Notes: generated by a model not told the origin, from the letters alone. A stretch of 14,723 bases of DNA from Aeriscardovia sp040773385 (GCA_040773385.1 JAXGWH010000033.1:1-14723), one strand, 5' to 3'; counted from the first letter of the stretch, positions 7,452 through 14,154 are shown. A program made the numbers and translations.

Positions 7452-8489
7452 TCAGAAGATGCTCGCATCAGAGGTCTTCTCGGAGATCTGGTTGGCGATC
7501 ATCAGGAAGATGAAGTTGACGAGCGTGTTGAACAGGCCGATGGCCGTGGAGTAGCTGAACTGGTTGCCGAGAATGCCGATGCGGTAGGTGTACGTGGAAA
7601 TGACTTCGGAGGCCGAGAGGTTCATGGCGTTCTGCATGAGGAACACCTTCTCAAACCCGACGTTGAGCACACTGCCCATGCTCAGGATGAGCATCACGCC
7701 GACGGTGGGCTCGATTGCCGGCCAATCGACGTAGCGGATGAGCTGCAGACGACCGGCTCCGTCGATCTTGGCCGCCTCGTACAGCGAGGTATCCACCGTG
7801 GAAAGCGCGGCGAGGCAGATGATGCAGTTCCAGCCCTGATGCTGCCAGACCTCGGAAATCCAGTAGATGGGGGTGAACAGATTCGGCTCGGCCAGCAGGT
7901 TCGAATTAGGGAACAGACGGCCGATCAGGCCCGAATCCGGCGCAAGGAAGATGTTGATCATGGAGACGATGACCACCGTGGAGATGAAGTGCGGCGTGTA
8001 GGTGATGGTCTCCACAAAGCTCTTGACGTGCTTCGAGTGGATCTGATTGATGAGCAGGGCGAGGATGATCGGGGCGATGAAGCCCATCACCAGCGTCCGC
8101 AGACTGATGCGGAACGTGTTGCCGATGATGGTGCCGAACATCGGGGATTCGAAGAACTGTTTGAAGTACTTGAAGCCGACGAACTGTCCGCCCCAGATGC
8201 CTTCCACCGGGTCGTAATCCACGAACGCCAGCCGCAGGCCGAACATCGGCCCGTACGAGAACAGGAGCGTGAAGCACAGGGCGGGCAGCACCATGATCCA
8301 CAGCTGTCCGTAACGCTTGAAATGCCGTCCGAGACGGGCGAACGGGGATACGTGCCCGCGCCGCGCGGCTCTCGTGGCCACCTTCGAGCCGGACGACGCC
8401 GCGGGGACGGTCGGACGCCCGGTCCTCTTCTTCGACCCTGCGGCACCGGTTTTCACCACCGTGCCGGGATCCGCAACTGTTTGTGCCAT
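7452..8489 (-). CDS. ABC sugar transporter permease, LplB-like (CUT1)
   Basis: Partner permease of the same importer, 345 aa. The first 60 residues are basic and Ser/Ala-rich, followed by the first helix (LWIMVLPALCFTLLFSYGPM, 63-82) with the SYGPMFG signature of this subgroup. Further helices lie near 130-148, 168-183, 260-277 and 313-332. The EAA loop is YEAAKIDGAGRLQLIRYVDW (237-256) and the C-terminus is typical (ANQISEKTSDASIF). The chosen ATG at 8489 has AAGGAG nine bases upstream; another ATG three codons earlier abuts that site directly and is less likely. The ribosome binding site lies in a perfect inverted repeat (8490-8504). The gene follows the binding-protein gene after a 228-bp gap filled with hairpins. 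Confidence 0.95.
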   Translation of the reverse strand: MAQTVADPGTVVKTGAAGSKKRTGRPTVPAASSGSKVATRAARRGHVSPFARLGRHFKRYGQLWIMVLPALCFTLLFSYGPMFGLRLAFVDYDPVEGIWGGQFVGFKYFKQFFESPMFGTIIGNTFRISLRTLVMGFIAPIILALLINQIHSKHVKSFVETITYTPHFISTVVIVSMINIFLAPDSGLIGRLFPNSNLLAEPNLFTPIYWISEVWQHQGWNCIICLAALSTVDTSLYEAAKIDGAGRLQLIRYVDWPAIEPTVGVMLILSMGSVLNVGFEKVFLMQNAMNLSASEVISTYTYRIGILGNQFSYSTAIGLFNTLVNFIFLMIANQISEKTSDASIF

Positions 8490-8504
8490 AAGGAGCATCT
8501 CCTT
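8490..8504 (-). promoter_or_regulatory. ribosome binding site inside a perfect inverted repeat before lplB-like gene
   Basis: On the minus strand the leader reads AAGGAG-ATG-CTCCTT and then the start ATG. The six-base arms are perfectly complementary, so the Shine-Dalgarno sequence can pair with the bases just before the start codon. This could lower or gate translation of the permease. The three-base loop is itself an in-frame ATG. Confidence 0.5.
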
Positions 8505-8565
8505 CGATGCCGTGGTGCCCGGAAGACATCACTGAGAAGATCACGTTTGGACGAGTGGCGCCGAT

Positions 8566-8601
8566 GCGGCCGGCGCCCTGGAGGGATGGGGCGCCGGCCG
8601 C
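8566..8601. other. 13-bp perfect GC hairpin in the importer operon
   Basis: Arms GCGGCCGGCGCCC (8566-8578) and GGGCGCCGGCCGC (8589-8601) surround a 10-base loop. No T-run follows on the minus strand, so it is not a canonical terminator. Its place between the binding-protein and permease genes suggests mRNA stabilisation or partial termination, giving more binding protein than permease. Confidence 0.75.
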
Positions 8602-8617
8602 ACGCGCGAGACAGGGA

Positions 8618-8708
8618 TCCCGCCATGCGGGACCGCCCTGCCACGGGGACTGCCATCAGCCCCCGCAGAGCTCAGGCCCTCCTGCAGCACAGGCGATGCG
8701 GGCCTGAG
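8618..8708. other. cluster of three further hairpins after the binding-protein stop
   Basis: Reading the minus strand from the stop codon: arms CTCAGGCCC/GGGCCTGAG (8671-8679 and 8700-8708, nine pairs); CGGGG-G-CTG/CAG-T-CCCCG (8644-8665, nine pairs counting one G-U); and TCCCGC/GCGGGA (8618-8623 and 8627-8632, six pairs with a 3-base loop). None is followed by a T-run. With the larger stem at 8566-8601 they fill almost the whole gap and probably shape the 3' end of the binding-protein message. Confidence 0.65.
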
Positions 8709-8717
8709 GAAGACGCC

Positions 8718-10310
8718 TTACTTGACGTAGGTGTCGTACCACTTCTGCCACAGCGAGGTGAACTTGTCGATGCCGAGCTTTTTCATCTGGCTCACGTAGG
8801 TGTTCCAGTCGGCGTCGGCACCGCCCTTCGTCATCCACTTGCCCAGCTTCTGCATGCAGAAGTTCATCATCGGGGTGCTGATGTTGGAGGCGGCGGTGGA
8901 ATCGGAGGCATCCATGCGCACATAGTCGGGCATGAAGTCAGTGGTGTGGTTGTAGTTCTTCTCCTGCTTGTCGAACACGCGGTTCACCTCTTCGATGTCG
9001 GAGGCGTTGGTATCGCCCTTGATGGTGACATCATTGGGGATCCAGCCGGCGAGACGATCCGACAGACCAGGGAACTGGTTGGCCTTGGTGAGCTTGTCGG
9101 TCTTGGCGGCGTCCACCTGATAGGTGTGGTTGCCCTTCGGCGTCACGAGGGAGCCGAACGAACCGACAAACTGCTGCACGGAGTACTTCTCGGAGTAGAG
9201 CAGATTGACCACACGCAGCACGGCGTTGAGGTTCTTGGTGTGCGCGGAGACGGCGAGCTTGTTGTTCTCGAACTCGTTGGACGAGCCGTCCCACACAGTC
9301 TTCGAGGCGGACACACCCGGCGCGGACGGCACCGGCATGGCCTCATACTGGTTGCGCAGGTTGCCAAAATCGGCCAGCGACCAGCCGAAGATCACGCCCA
9401 CCTTGGCGGTCTTGCCATCGTTGGACTGGTCGGCATAGTAGGCGTCATCGGCCTTGGTGGACCAATCCTTGGGGATGAGCCCCTTCTGGCCGAGTTCGTA
9501 ATAATAGTTGACCACCTGCCTGAGCTTGGGGCTGATGAGGAAGTTCTTCACCTTGCCGTTCTGCACGTAGATGCCCTGCGCGCTCGGTCCCTTGTTGAAG
9601 CCTGTGGCGATGCCGGTGGAGTTCATGAGCAGGAACGGATCGTACCAGCCGAACCCGCTCGTGTTGAGCTTGCGGATGTTCATCGGGATCTCGTCGTGCT
9701 TGCCGTTGCCGTTGGGATCGTCGTTCTTGAAGGCGGTGAGCACCTTGGTGAACTCATCCCAGGTGGTGGGCACCTTGAGGCCGAGCTTCTTGAGCCAGAC
9801 CTTGTTGATCATCATGTTCTGGCCGGAGCCCCTGTATGCCTTGCCACGGCTCGACGGCAGGATGTAGATCTCACCCTTGGGTGCGCGGGTGAGCTTCATG
9901 GCATCGGGCTGCTGCTTGAAGAAGGCCTTCACATTGGGCAGCTTGTTCATGTACTTGTTCAGATCGAGGAACGTGCCGGGGAACTGATCGGCGTCGCCCG
10001 GGCCATAGGCACGCAGGGAGATATCCGCCACGGAACCGCCCGCCAGCGACGGGTTCTTCTGCTGGTTCCAGGCGTCGTCGGAGACTTCCTGCCACTTGAT
10101 GTTCACCTTGGCGTCCTTGGCCAGCTGCTTGGCCCAGGGCATAGTCGACATCTTTGCCTGATTGCTGTTCTTGGCAACGAGGATCGTGATCGTCGGCGTG
10201 CCCGACGAGCTTTGCGAGGAGCTGCTTCCGCAACCGGCAAGCGCACCGACCGTGGCAATGGTCGTCAGCATCGCCGCAGCGGTGATGAGGACCTTCCTTT
10301 GAGCTGTCAT
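8718..10310 (-). CDS. carbohydrate ABC transporter solute-binding lipoprotein, LplA-like (CUT1)
   Basis: Surface lipoprotein that captures an oligosaccharide for the two downstream permeases, 530 aa. The signal sequence MTAQRKVLITAAAMLTTIAT runs into lipobox LAGC with Cys27 and a Ser-rich linker. The mature part shows family-1 binding-protein features: VPTTWDEFTKVLTAFKNDDP (180-199) and a calcium-loop-like DPNGNGKHDEIP (198-209), common in the LplA group. The C-terminus, MKKLGIDKFTSLWQKWYDTY, is also typical of the group. The ATG at 10310 has GAGAGG upstream. A TTGACA-type promoter lies about 90 bases before it. It is the first gene of a four-gene operon ending in the GH43 gene. The ligand is not readable from sequence; context suggests a galactose- or arabinose-containing oligosaccharide. 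Confidence 0.95.
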   Translation of the reverse strand: MTAQRKVLITAAAMLTTIATVGALAGCGSSSSQSSSGTPTITILVAKNSNQAKMSTMPWAKQLAKDAKVNIKWQEVSDDAWNQQKNPSLAGGSVADISLRAYGPGDADQFPGTFLDLNKYMNKLPNVKAFFKQQPDAMKLTRAPKGEIYILPSSRGKAYRGSGQNMMINKVWLKKLGLKVPTTWDEFTKVLTAFKNDDPNGNGKHDEIPMNIRKLNTSGFGWYDPFLLMNSTGIATGFNKGPSAQGIYVQNGKVKNFLISPKLRQVVNYYYELGQKGLIPKDWSTKADDAYYADQSNDGKTAKVGVIFGWSLADFGNLRNQYEAMPVPSAPGVSASKTVWDGSSNEFENNKLAVSAHTKNLNAVLRVVNLLYSEKYSVQQFVGSFGSLVTPKGNHTYQVDAAKTDKLTKANQFPGLSDRLAGWIPNDVTIKGDTNASDIEEVNRVFDKQEKNYNHTTDFMPDYVRMDASDSTAASNISTPMMNFCMQKLGKWMTKGGADADWNTYVSQMKKLGIDKFTSLWQKWYDTYVK

Positions 10311-10390
10311 GATATTTCCTCTCTTCTCTTCCGATCAGTGAGCGTCGCCTGTGACGCCGTGATCAGATGGAATCGATCATCATTGATTCG

Positions 10391-10403
10391 AATCGTTGCG
10401 ATT
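10391..10403. promoter_or_regulatory. operator-like inverted repeat at the importer transcription start
   Basis: AATCG-TTG-CGATT, perfect five-base arms, overlapping the predicted start of the importer transcript. It overlaps a 10-base palindrome GATTCGAATC (10385-10394). The same arms recur before the divergent LacI-family gene (10785-10796), so it is a candidate binding site for that regulator. Confidence 0.5.
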
Positions 10404-10405
10404 AA

Positions 10406-10434
10406 AATATCGATCACCGTAGGCGATTTGTCAA
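10406..10434 (-). promoter_or_regulatory. promoter of the importer operon
   Basis: On the minus strand a perfect -35 TTGACA (10429-10434) is followed by a 17-base spacer and -10 GATATT (10406-10411, four of six matches). The predicted start near 10399 gives a leader of about 90 bases. The spacer carries AATCGCCTACG (10418-10428), nearly repeated as AATCGCTACG at 10750-10759 beside the divergent promoter. Confidence 0.6.
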
Positions 10435-10487
10435 GTTTCACTTCGCATGAGAATATATAAACGTTGAAATACCAACGAGCCACGCCG

Positions 10488-10515
10488 AAAAGAGGTCTGA
10501 AGATCAGACTCTTTT
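10488..10515. terminator. bidirectional terminator-like hairpin
   Basis: Arms AAAAGAGGTCTGA (10488-10500) and TCAGACTCTTTT (10504-10515) pair over 12 bases with one bulged G and a three-base loop, ending in TTTT on either strand. It is a fair intrinsic terminator in both directions. It lies between two divergent promoters, where no known transcript should end, so it may insulate them or end a short RNA. Confidence 0.6.
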
Positions 10516-10756
10516 ACATACAAATGAATTCATAGCGCAACGATTTCGGCGATGCATCCCGCGCTATTGCCCCATTCGATCACCTGCAAATGCTCACTTC
10601 ACATGCCATTCATATCCTCTTGCCTTCCTGCGCCACCGCGCATGACTGCCGGAACAACAGCGGCACAAAACCGTCATTTTTGGCCTCATTGAAGGAGAAC
10701 CGCCGATCATCCCACAGGAAACGAGCGAACTGTGTACACTGAGAAATCGAATCGCT

Positions 10757-10787
10757 ACGACAATCTTCGATGATCGTTCGATATAAT
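10757..10787 (+). promoter_or_regulatory. promoter of the LacI-family gene
   Basis: A perfect -10 TATAAT (10782-10787) with ACGACA (10757-10762) as a weak -35 at a 19-base spacing. The -10 lies between and overlaps two identical operator-like 10-mers, so a bound repressor would block RNA polymerase. The leader is about 59 bases. Confidence 0.6.
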
Positions 10788-10796
10788 CGTTCGATT
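10773..10796. promoter_or_regulatory. tandem operator-like boxes over the LacI-family promoter
   Basis: ATCGTTCGAT occurs twice, at 10773-10782 and 10786-10795, 13 bases apart. The second copy extends to AATCG-TT-CGATT (10785-10796), the same arms as the box at the importer start. This points to autoregulation and shared control of both divergent transcripts. The centre lacks the CG step usual in LacI-family operators, so the binding protein is not certain. Confidence 0.5.
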
Positions 10797-10852
10797 GCAC
10801 GGCACAGTCCTCAAAGATGCGGCTGTTCCGCATCACCAGGCGGGAGGAAGAG

Positions 10853-11995
10853 ATGACAACGCTCAAAGAGGTCGCGCGGCAGGCAGGCGTCTCGCCGTCC
10901 ACCGCCTCGGCAGCCATACGCGGGTTGGAGATCGTCAACCCCAAAACGGCGAAGAAGGTCATCAACGCCGCGCAGAAACTGCACTACAGCGTCAATCTGC
11001 CCGCACGCGCCCTCCAGACAGGGCACACCGGCATCCTCTCCCTCGTGGTGCCGGGCATGTCGAATGATTTCTACGCCCAGCTGGCCGACGCCCTTTCCAA
11101 TGAGGCGTCCGCCAACGGTTATTCCCTCGTCACCCAGCTCACCGGCTACAACACCGACAAGGAGCTCGGGCTTTCCCGGCAGGCCAGCCTCTCGCTCAGC
11201 GACGGCCTGTTCATCTGCAACACGCAGAACACCTCCCGCCAGCTGCGCCGTACCACCGGCGACGATTTCCCGCTCATCCTCATCGATGATTTCAGCGGCG
11301 AGGGGCACGGCAACTGCGATTTCATCTTCTCGCCCAGCCAGGAGGGCATTCTCGCCATCCTGCGGCATCTGGTGCAGACCGGACGTCGCCGGATCGCCAT
11401 CGTGGGCATCGACGCCAAAAACGTCAACCATCATACCGACGGTTCCAAAGGCATGAATGAGGGGCAGTATTCGCAGATCAACCGCGGCATCTATGCGGCC
11501 CAGGCATTGGAAAGCCTGGGACTGCCGCATGATGACTCCGTGTTCATCCCTTCCGCCTGGGGTTCGTCGGCCGGCCGGACCATCGGCCGCGAGTATGCGC
11601 AGCGCGTGCGTTCAGGGCAATGCGAGCCCTTCGACGCCATGGACTGCCTCAACGACGCCCTCGCCCTCGGTCTCATCCGCGGTCTCGAGGACGGCGGCCT
11701 GAGCGTTCCGGACGATGTGGCGGTGACCGGCTTCGACGGGGCGCGCACCGGCGAGCTCTCGTATCCCAGCCTCACCACAGTGGCCGTGGACTACGTGGGT
11801 CTGGCGAAGTCAGCGTTCACCCTCATGATCTCGCGCATCAACAACACCACCGGCCAGCAGATCCTGCCACGGACCACCATCGTGGGCTTCCGGCTCGAGA
11901 AACGCGAGTCGACGCTCGGCAGACATCCCCGTGCGGGCAAACGCGAGCAGGCCGCGCGCCAAACCGGAAAGCGCGCGGAAAAGACGGAAAAGTAA
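10853..11995 (+). CDS. LacI-family transcriptional regulator (of the importer operon)
   Basis: Probable local regulator of the divergent importer operon, 380 aa. The DNA-binding domain starts at residue 2 (TLKEVARQAGVSPSTASAAI, 3-22), with KTAKKVINAAQKLHYSVNLP (31-50) and hinge ARALQTG (51-57). The ligand domain includes GILSLVVPGMSNDFYAQLAD (60-79), DAMDCLNDALALG (261-273), VTGFDG (291-296) and YPSLTTVAVDY (304-314). The family ending LEKRESTLG is followed by an extra basic tail of about 24 residues. The recognition helix is odd: Ala20 and Ala21 stand where related proteins usually have Arg or Asn and a hydrophobic residue. The ATG at 10853 has GGAGG six bases upstream; an upstream ATG at 10817 lacks one. 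It is probably co-transcribed with the YesL-like gene 52 bp downstream. Confidence 0.93.
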   Translation: MTTLKEVARQAGVSPSTASAAIRGLEIVNPKTAKKVINAAQKLHYSVNLPARALQTGHTGILSLVVPGMSNDFYAQLADALSNEASANGYSLVTQLTGYNTDKELGLSRQASLSLSDGLFICNTQNTSRQLRRTTGDDFPLILIDDFSGEGHGNCDFIFSPSQEGILAILRHLVQTGRRRIAIVGIDAKNVNHHTDGSKGMNEGQYSQINRGIYAAQALESLGLPHDDSVFIPSAWGSSAGRTIGREYAQRVRSGQCEPFDAMDCLNDALALGLIRGLEDGGLSVPDDVAVTGFDGARTGELSYPSLTTVAVDYVGLAKSAFTLMISRINNTTGQQILPRTTIVGFRLEKRESTLGRHPRAGKREQAARQTGKRAEKTEK

Positions 11996-12047
11996 GAGCC
12001 CACACGCGGAAGACAGCAGAAGACAGGACGACGGAAGGGAGCATGGC

Positions 12048-12746
12048 ATGAAACGGTTCTCGGTCTGGTATGAGTACATCTGCCGCATCATCATGAACAT
12101 CTTCGTCGTGCATGCGGCGTTCCTCGTCCACACGCTCATGGGCGCGGTGATCGTGGGACTGTTCCCGTCCATCGCCGCCACCTACGAGACCTACCGTGCC
12201 TGGCTGCGCGCCGACGATCACGAGTGGACGGCACGCACCACGTGGACGGTGTTCCACCGCGCCTGGAAATCCGAGCTGCGCGGGGCGAACCTCTTCGGCT
12301 ATCCTCTCTTCGCGCTGGGCGCGCTGCTCGTGTGGGAGGCGTACGTGGTGGGCGCCAACGGCGGCGGCACCATCGGCCTCGTGGCCTCCGGTCTGTTCCT
12401 TGTGTTGCTTGTGGCTTATGCGCTCTTCGCCTCGTTCGTGTGGATGATCCGCGCTCATTTTGACGAGAAAATCGGCTGGATCATCCGCTATTCACTCTCG
12501 ATGATTGTTGCCCGCCCTTTGTGTTCGCTCATCCTTCTCGCCCTGGATGCCATCACCGTGTGGGCTTATGTGAAATGGCCGGGGCTTGCAGTGGCCTTCG
12601 GCTTGTCTTTACCCGTGTTCGCCGCTTCGCTCACCATTTATTCGTATGCCCATCTTCCTGGTCTGGACGCACGTGTGATTGAAGGAAAAGTATCCATCTG
12701 GAAGGCACCGGCGAACAGGCAATCAACTGCCACATCAAAGCGGTGA
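12048..12746 (+). CDS. YesL/DUF624 family membrane protein
   Basis: An integral membrane protein of 232 aa with about five helices (near 12-38, 83-103, 108-134, 150-176 and 178-200). The family pattern is present: an N-terminal helix ending in GLFPSIAATYETYRAWLR (37-54), then VFHRAWKSELRGANLFGYPL (68-87). Biochemical role of the family is unknown; members lie very often beside LplABC-type sugar importers (as yesL does beside yesOPQ in Bacillus subtilis), suggesting an accessory role in uptake or its control. The start ATG at 12048 has AAGGGAG six bases upstream; the ATG five bases earlier stops after two codons. It follows the LacI-family gene in the same direction and ends just before a strong hairpin. 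Confidence 0.88.
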   Translation: MKRFSVWYEYICRIIMNIFVVHAAFLVHTLMGAVIVGLFPSIAATYETYRAWLRADDHEWTARTTWTVFHRAWKSELRGANLFGYPLFALGALLVWEAYVVGANGGGTIGLVASGLFLVLLVAYALFASFVWMIRAHFDEKIGWIIRYSLSMIVARPLCSLILLALDAITVWAYVKWPGLAVAFGLSLPVFAASLTIYSYAHLPGLDARVIEGKVSIWKAPANRQSTATSKR

Positions 12747-12750
12747 CACC

Positions 12751-12795
12751 AAAATTGATGCCCGTGCTGCTCAGAGAAGAGGCAGCACGGGCATC
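12751..12795 (-). terminator. strong hairpin terminator, best for the minus strand
   Basis: A perfect 14-base stem, arms GATGCCCGTGCTGC (12757-12770) and its complement (12782-12795), with an 11-base loop. On the minus strand AATTTT follows, making an intrinsic terminator for the oleate hydratase relic. It also lies 11 bp after the YesL-like stop and could end that transcript, though no T-run follows on the plus strand. Confidence 0.75.
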
Positions 12796-12808
12796 GCCAT
12801 CACTGTTG

Positions 12809-12851
12809 TCACACAGAGGAATCACACAGAAAGATCACACACGATCACACA
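12809..12851. repeat. four short direct repeats TCACACA
   Basis: TCACACA occurs at 12809, 12822, 12835 and 12845, with steps of 13, 13 and 10 bases. The first three are in similar contexts (TCACACAGAGGAA and TCACACAGAAAGA). They lie just beyond the stop of the oleate hydratase relic. Confidence 0.6.
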
Positions 12852-12857
12852 GCAGCA

Positions 12858-13706
12858 TTACTTCTGTGACGGCTTCTTCCCCGCTGTTCGCGCCGAAGCC
12901 GACGGGACGGCCGATGCTGGCGGGTCAACAGGCGCTGTTGCGGCATGATCGGTGATCTCACCGGCCGGTGCAGACGTTGCGGACGCGGGCGGGTTCTTGT
13001 GCACTGTCTCGTCGAAGTGCATGCCCGGGCGCATGTTCACCGGATGAGCCGGGTCCTGCAGGGCGCCGAACACCTTGAGCATGTCGTAGATGTACGTGCC
13101 CTTCGTCTTCTCGAGCGCCCCGGCGACCACACGGCGCATGATCGGGTTGCCGAACGTGGTGAGCGGGCGTCCGTCGCGCAGCTTGACGGCGGCGTTGAGC
13201 ATGTCGCGCACGTCGTACTCGCTGTTCCACACCTCCGGCACGCCGCGGTCCACGTTGCACAGCTGGTAGACGGCCTCCATACCGGTGCGCATCGAGACTC
13301 GGTGGTGAAGATGGTGTCGCGCGGCTCCTCGGCGAACTGGCCGATGAAGGCGAAGTTCACGGCGCCGTCCGGCACCACGTCCGGCCGGTCGCCCAAGGCG
13401 CGAGGCATGAAGAACGCGTCCACGTACGGCATCATCACCGGCACGGTGGTGCAGTGCCTGCTGGCGAGCTCGTGGATCTTGTCGGTGGGAACGCCCATAT
13501 GGTAGAGCCACTCCTCGCAGATCTCCTCGCCCGTGCAGTCCTGCATCGGCTTGCGGATGTAGTTGCCCGGTTTGTCGGGGAAGAGGCCGTAGATCCACGT
13601 GCTGATCTGGTTTGTGGGCTGGTCGTGGAACTGCTGCTGGCGGTTGACGGTCCAGCTCATGAGCCAGTTGGAGTCCTCCACGGAGACGATGCCGACCACC
13701 ACCGGT
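12858..13706 (-). pseudogene. oleate hydratase (myosin-cross-reactive antigen) relic, C-terminal part
   Basis: Oleate hydratases are FAD-dependent enzymes that add water to unsaturated fatty acids; the full protein is roughly 600 residues. Here only about the last 280 remain, starting near VEDSNWLMSWTVNRQQQF (approx. 13690), with no FAD-binding N-terminus. Clear family stretches are YGLFPDKPGNYIRKPMQDCT, GEEICEEWLYHMGVPTDKIH and MEAVYQLCNVDRGVPEVWNS. A second lesion splits the reading frame: FTTE and RTGMEAVYQ are joined by GAGTCTCGATGCGC, and adding one A after GAGT restores E-Y-S-M-R, so one base is missing between 13296 and 13297. The C-terminus ends in a Pro/Ala-rich tail with KKPSQK. The left edge of the homology (13706) is approximate. 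A terminator is retained downstream. The gene is surely non-functional as an oleate hydratase. Confidence 0.88.
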
Positions 13707-13863
13707 CCGAAAAATCCGCGTATCACGAAATAGTGAAATTATGCGAAAGGGACAAACGCGCCACAGGACACCTGTATGATGACCGCCCGGCACGGCGAAA
13801 ATCCGTGATGCGAATCTGAGATGGACATCCACGGCGCGACAGAGGCCTTGACCTTCCGGAACG

Positions 13864-13953
13864 TACCCCGGAAAGGCGGGGATCCTCCCGAAAAGCCGGA
13901 GACGGACCCCGGAAATACGGGAAAAGATAGAAGACGGACCAGGAAAGACAGGC
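13864..13953. repeat. three imperfect repeats of CCCCGGAAANNCGGG
   Basis: Units begin at 13864 (TACCCCGGAAAGGCGGG), 13905 (GACCCCGGAAATACGGG) and 13937 (GACCAGGAAAGACAGG). The last two share a longer GACGGACC lead. The first two can each fold into a small hairpin, CCCG closing over GAAANN with CGGG; the third has lost this pairing. They look like decaying copies of one element. Confidence 0.5.
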
Positions 13954-14089
13954 TTCAGACGATTGGGAACTGTCGAATTATCTCCGATTAGTGCAGCCCG
14001 ACCGGATCGGAGGAAAAAGAGACAGAAGATGCGAAGATCCTTTCCGCGCCGCGGTATCGGCCATGGCGGTGATCCGTCATTCATTCTCA

Positions 14090-14111
14090 ATCATGAATAA
14101 ATCATGAATAA
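14090..14111. repeat. 11-bp perfect tandem duplication
   Basis: ATCATGAATAA occurs twice back to back (14090-14100 and 14101-14111). This is AT-rich non-coding DNA and is typical of replication slippage. Confidence 0.75.
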
Positions 14112-14120
14112 ATGAGACCG

Positions 14121-14154
14121 GCGGAAGAGTTCCGCAAATATGTTTGAATATTTG
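14121..14154. repeat. two adjacent perfect inverted repeats
   Basis: GCGGAA-GAG-TTCCGC (14121-14135) is followed directly by CAAATAT-GTTTGA-ATATTTG (14135-14154), sharing one base. A TTGACA overlaps the end (14152-14157), but no good -10 follows. These may be protein-binding sites or remnants; the function is unknown. Confidence 0.45.

Larger units (their letters stand above)
10311..10852. other. 542-bp divergent intergenic region of the importer operon and its regulator
   Basis: No convincing gene is present on either strand. It holds the minus-strand importer promoter (10406-10434), the plus-strand regulator promoter (10757-10787), operator-like boxes at both, and a bidirectional terminator-like hairpin (10488-10515). 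The stretch 10516-10740 has nothing that I can name; with the hairpin at its end it could yield a short untranslated RNA, which is speculation. Confidence 0.6.

Noticed and set aside
7839..10460. 873-codon plus-strand open frame opposite the importer genes
   Set aside because: Although very long, its sequence is the His/Val/Gly/Leu-rich mirror of the binding-protein and permease genes, which have clear motifs, starts and ribosome binding sites.
10594..10965. Minus-strand 123-codon open frame in the divergent region
   Set aside because: Overlaps the start of the LacI-family gene, lacks a ribosome binding site and has no recognisable pattern.
12809..12851. Possible CRISPR-like array
   Set aside because: Repeats are only seven bases and spacers three to six; no cas genes are near.
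13763..13780. ACAGG/CCTGT inverted repeat with a TATGAT resembling a -10
   Set aside because: No -35 at suitable spacing and no gene downstream on the plus strand.
12858..14090. 410-codon minus-strand open frame through the oleate hydratase relic
   Set aside because: Only the last 140 or so residues are real homology; upstream of the frameshift it runs in the wrong frame and then through non-coding DNA.
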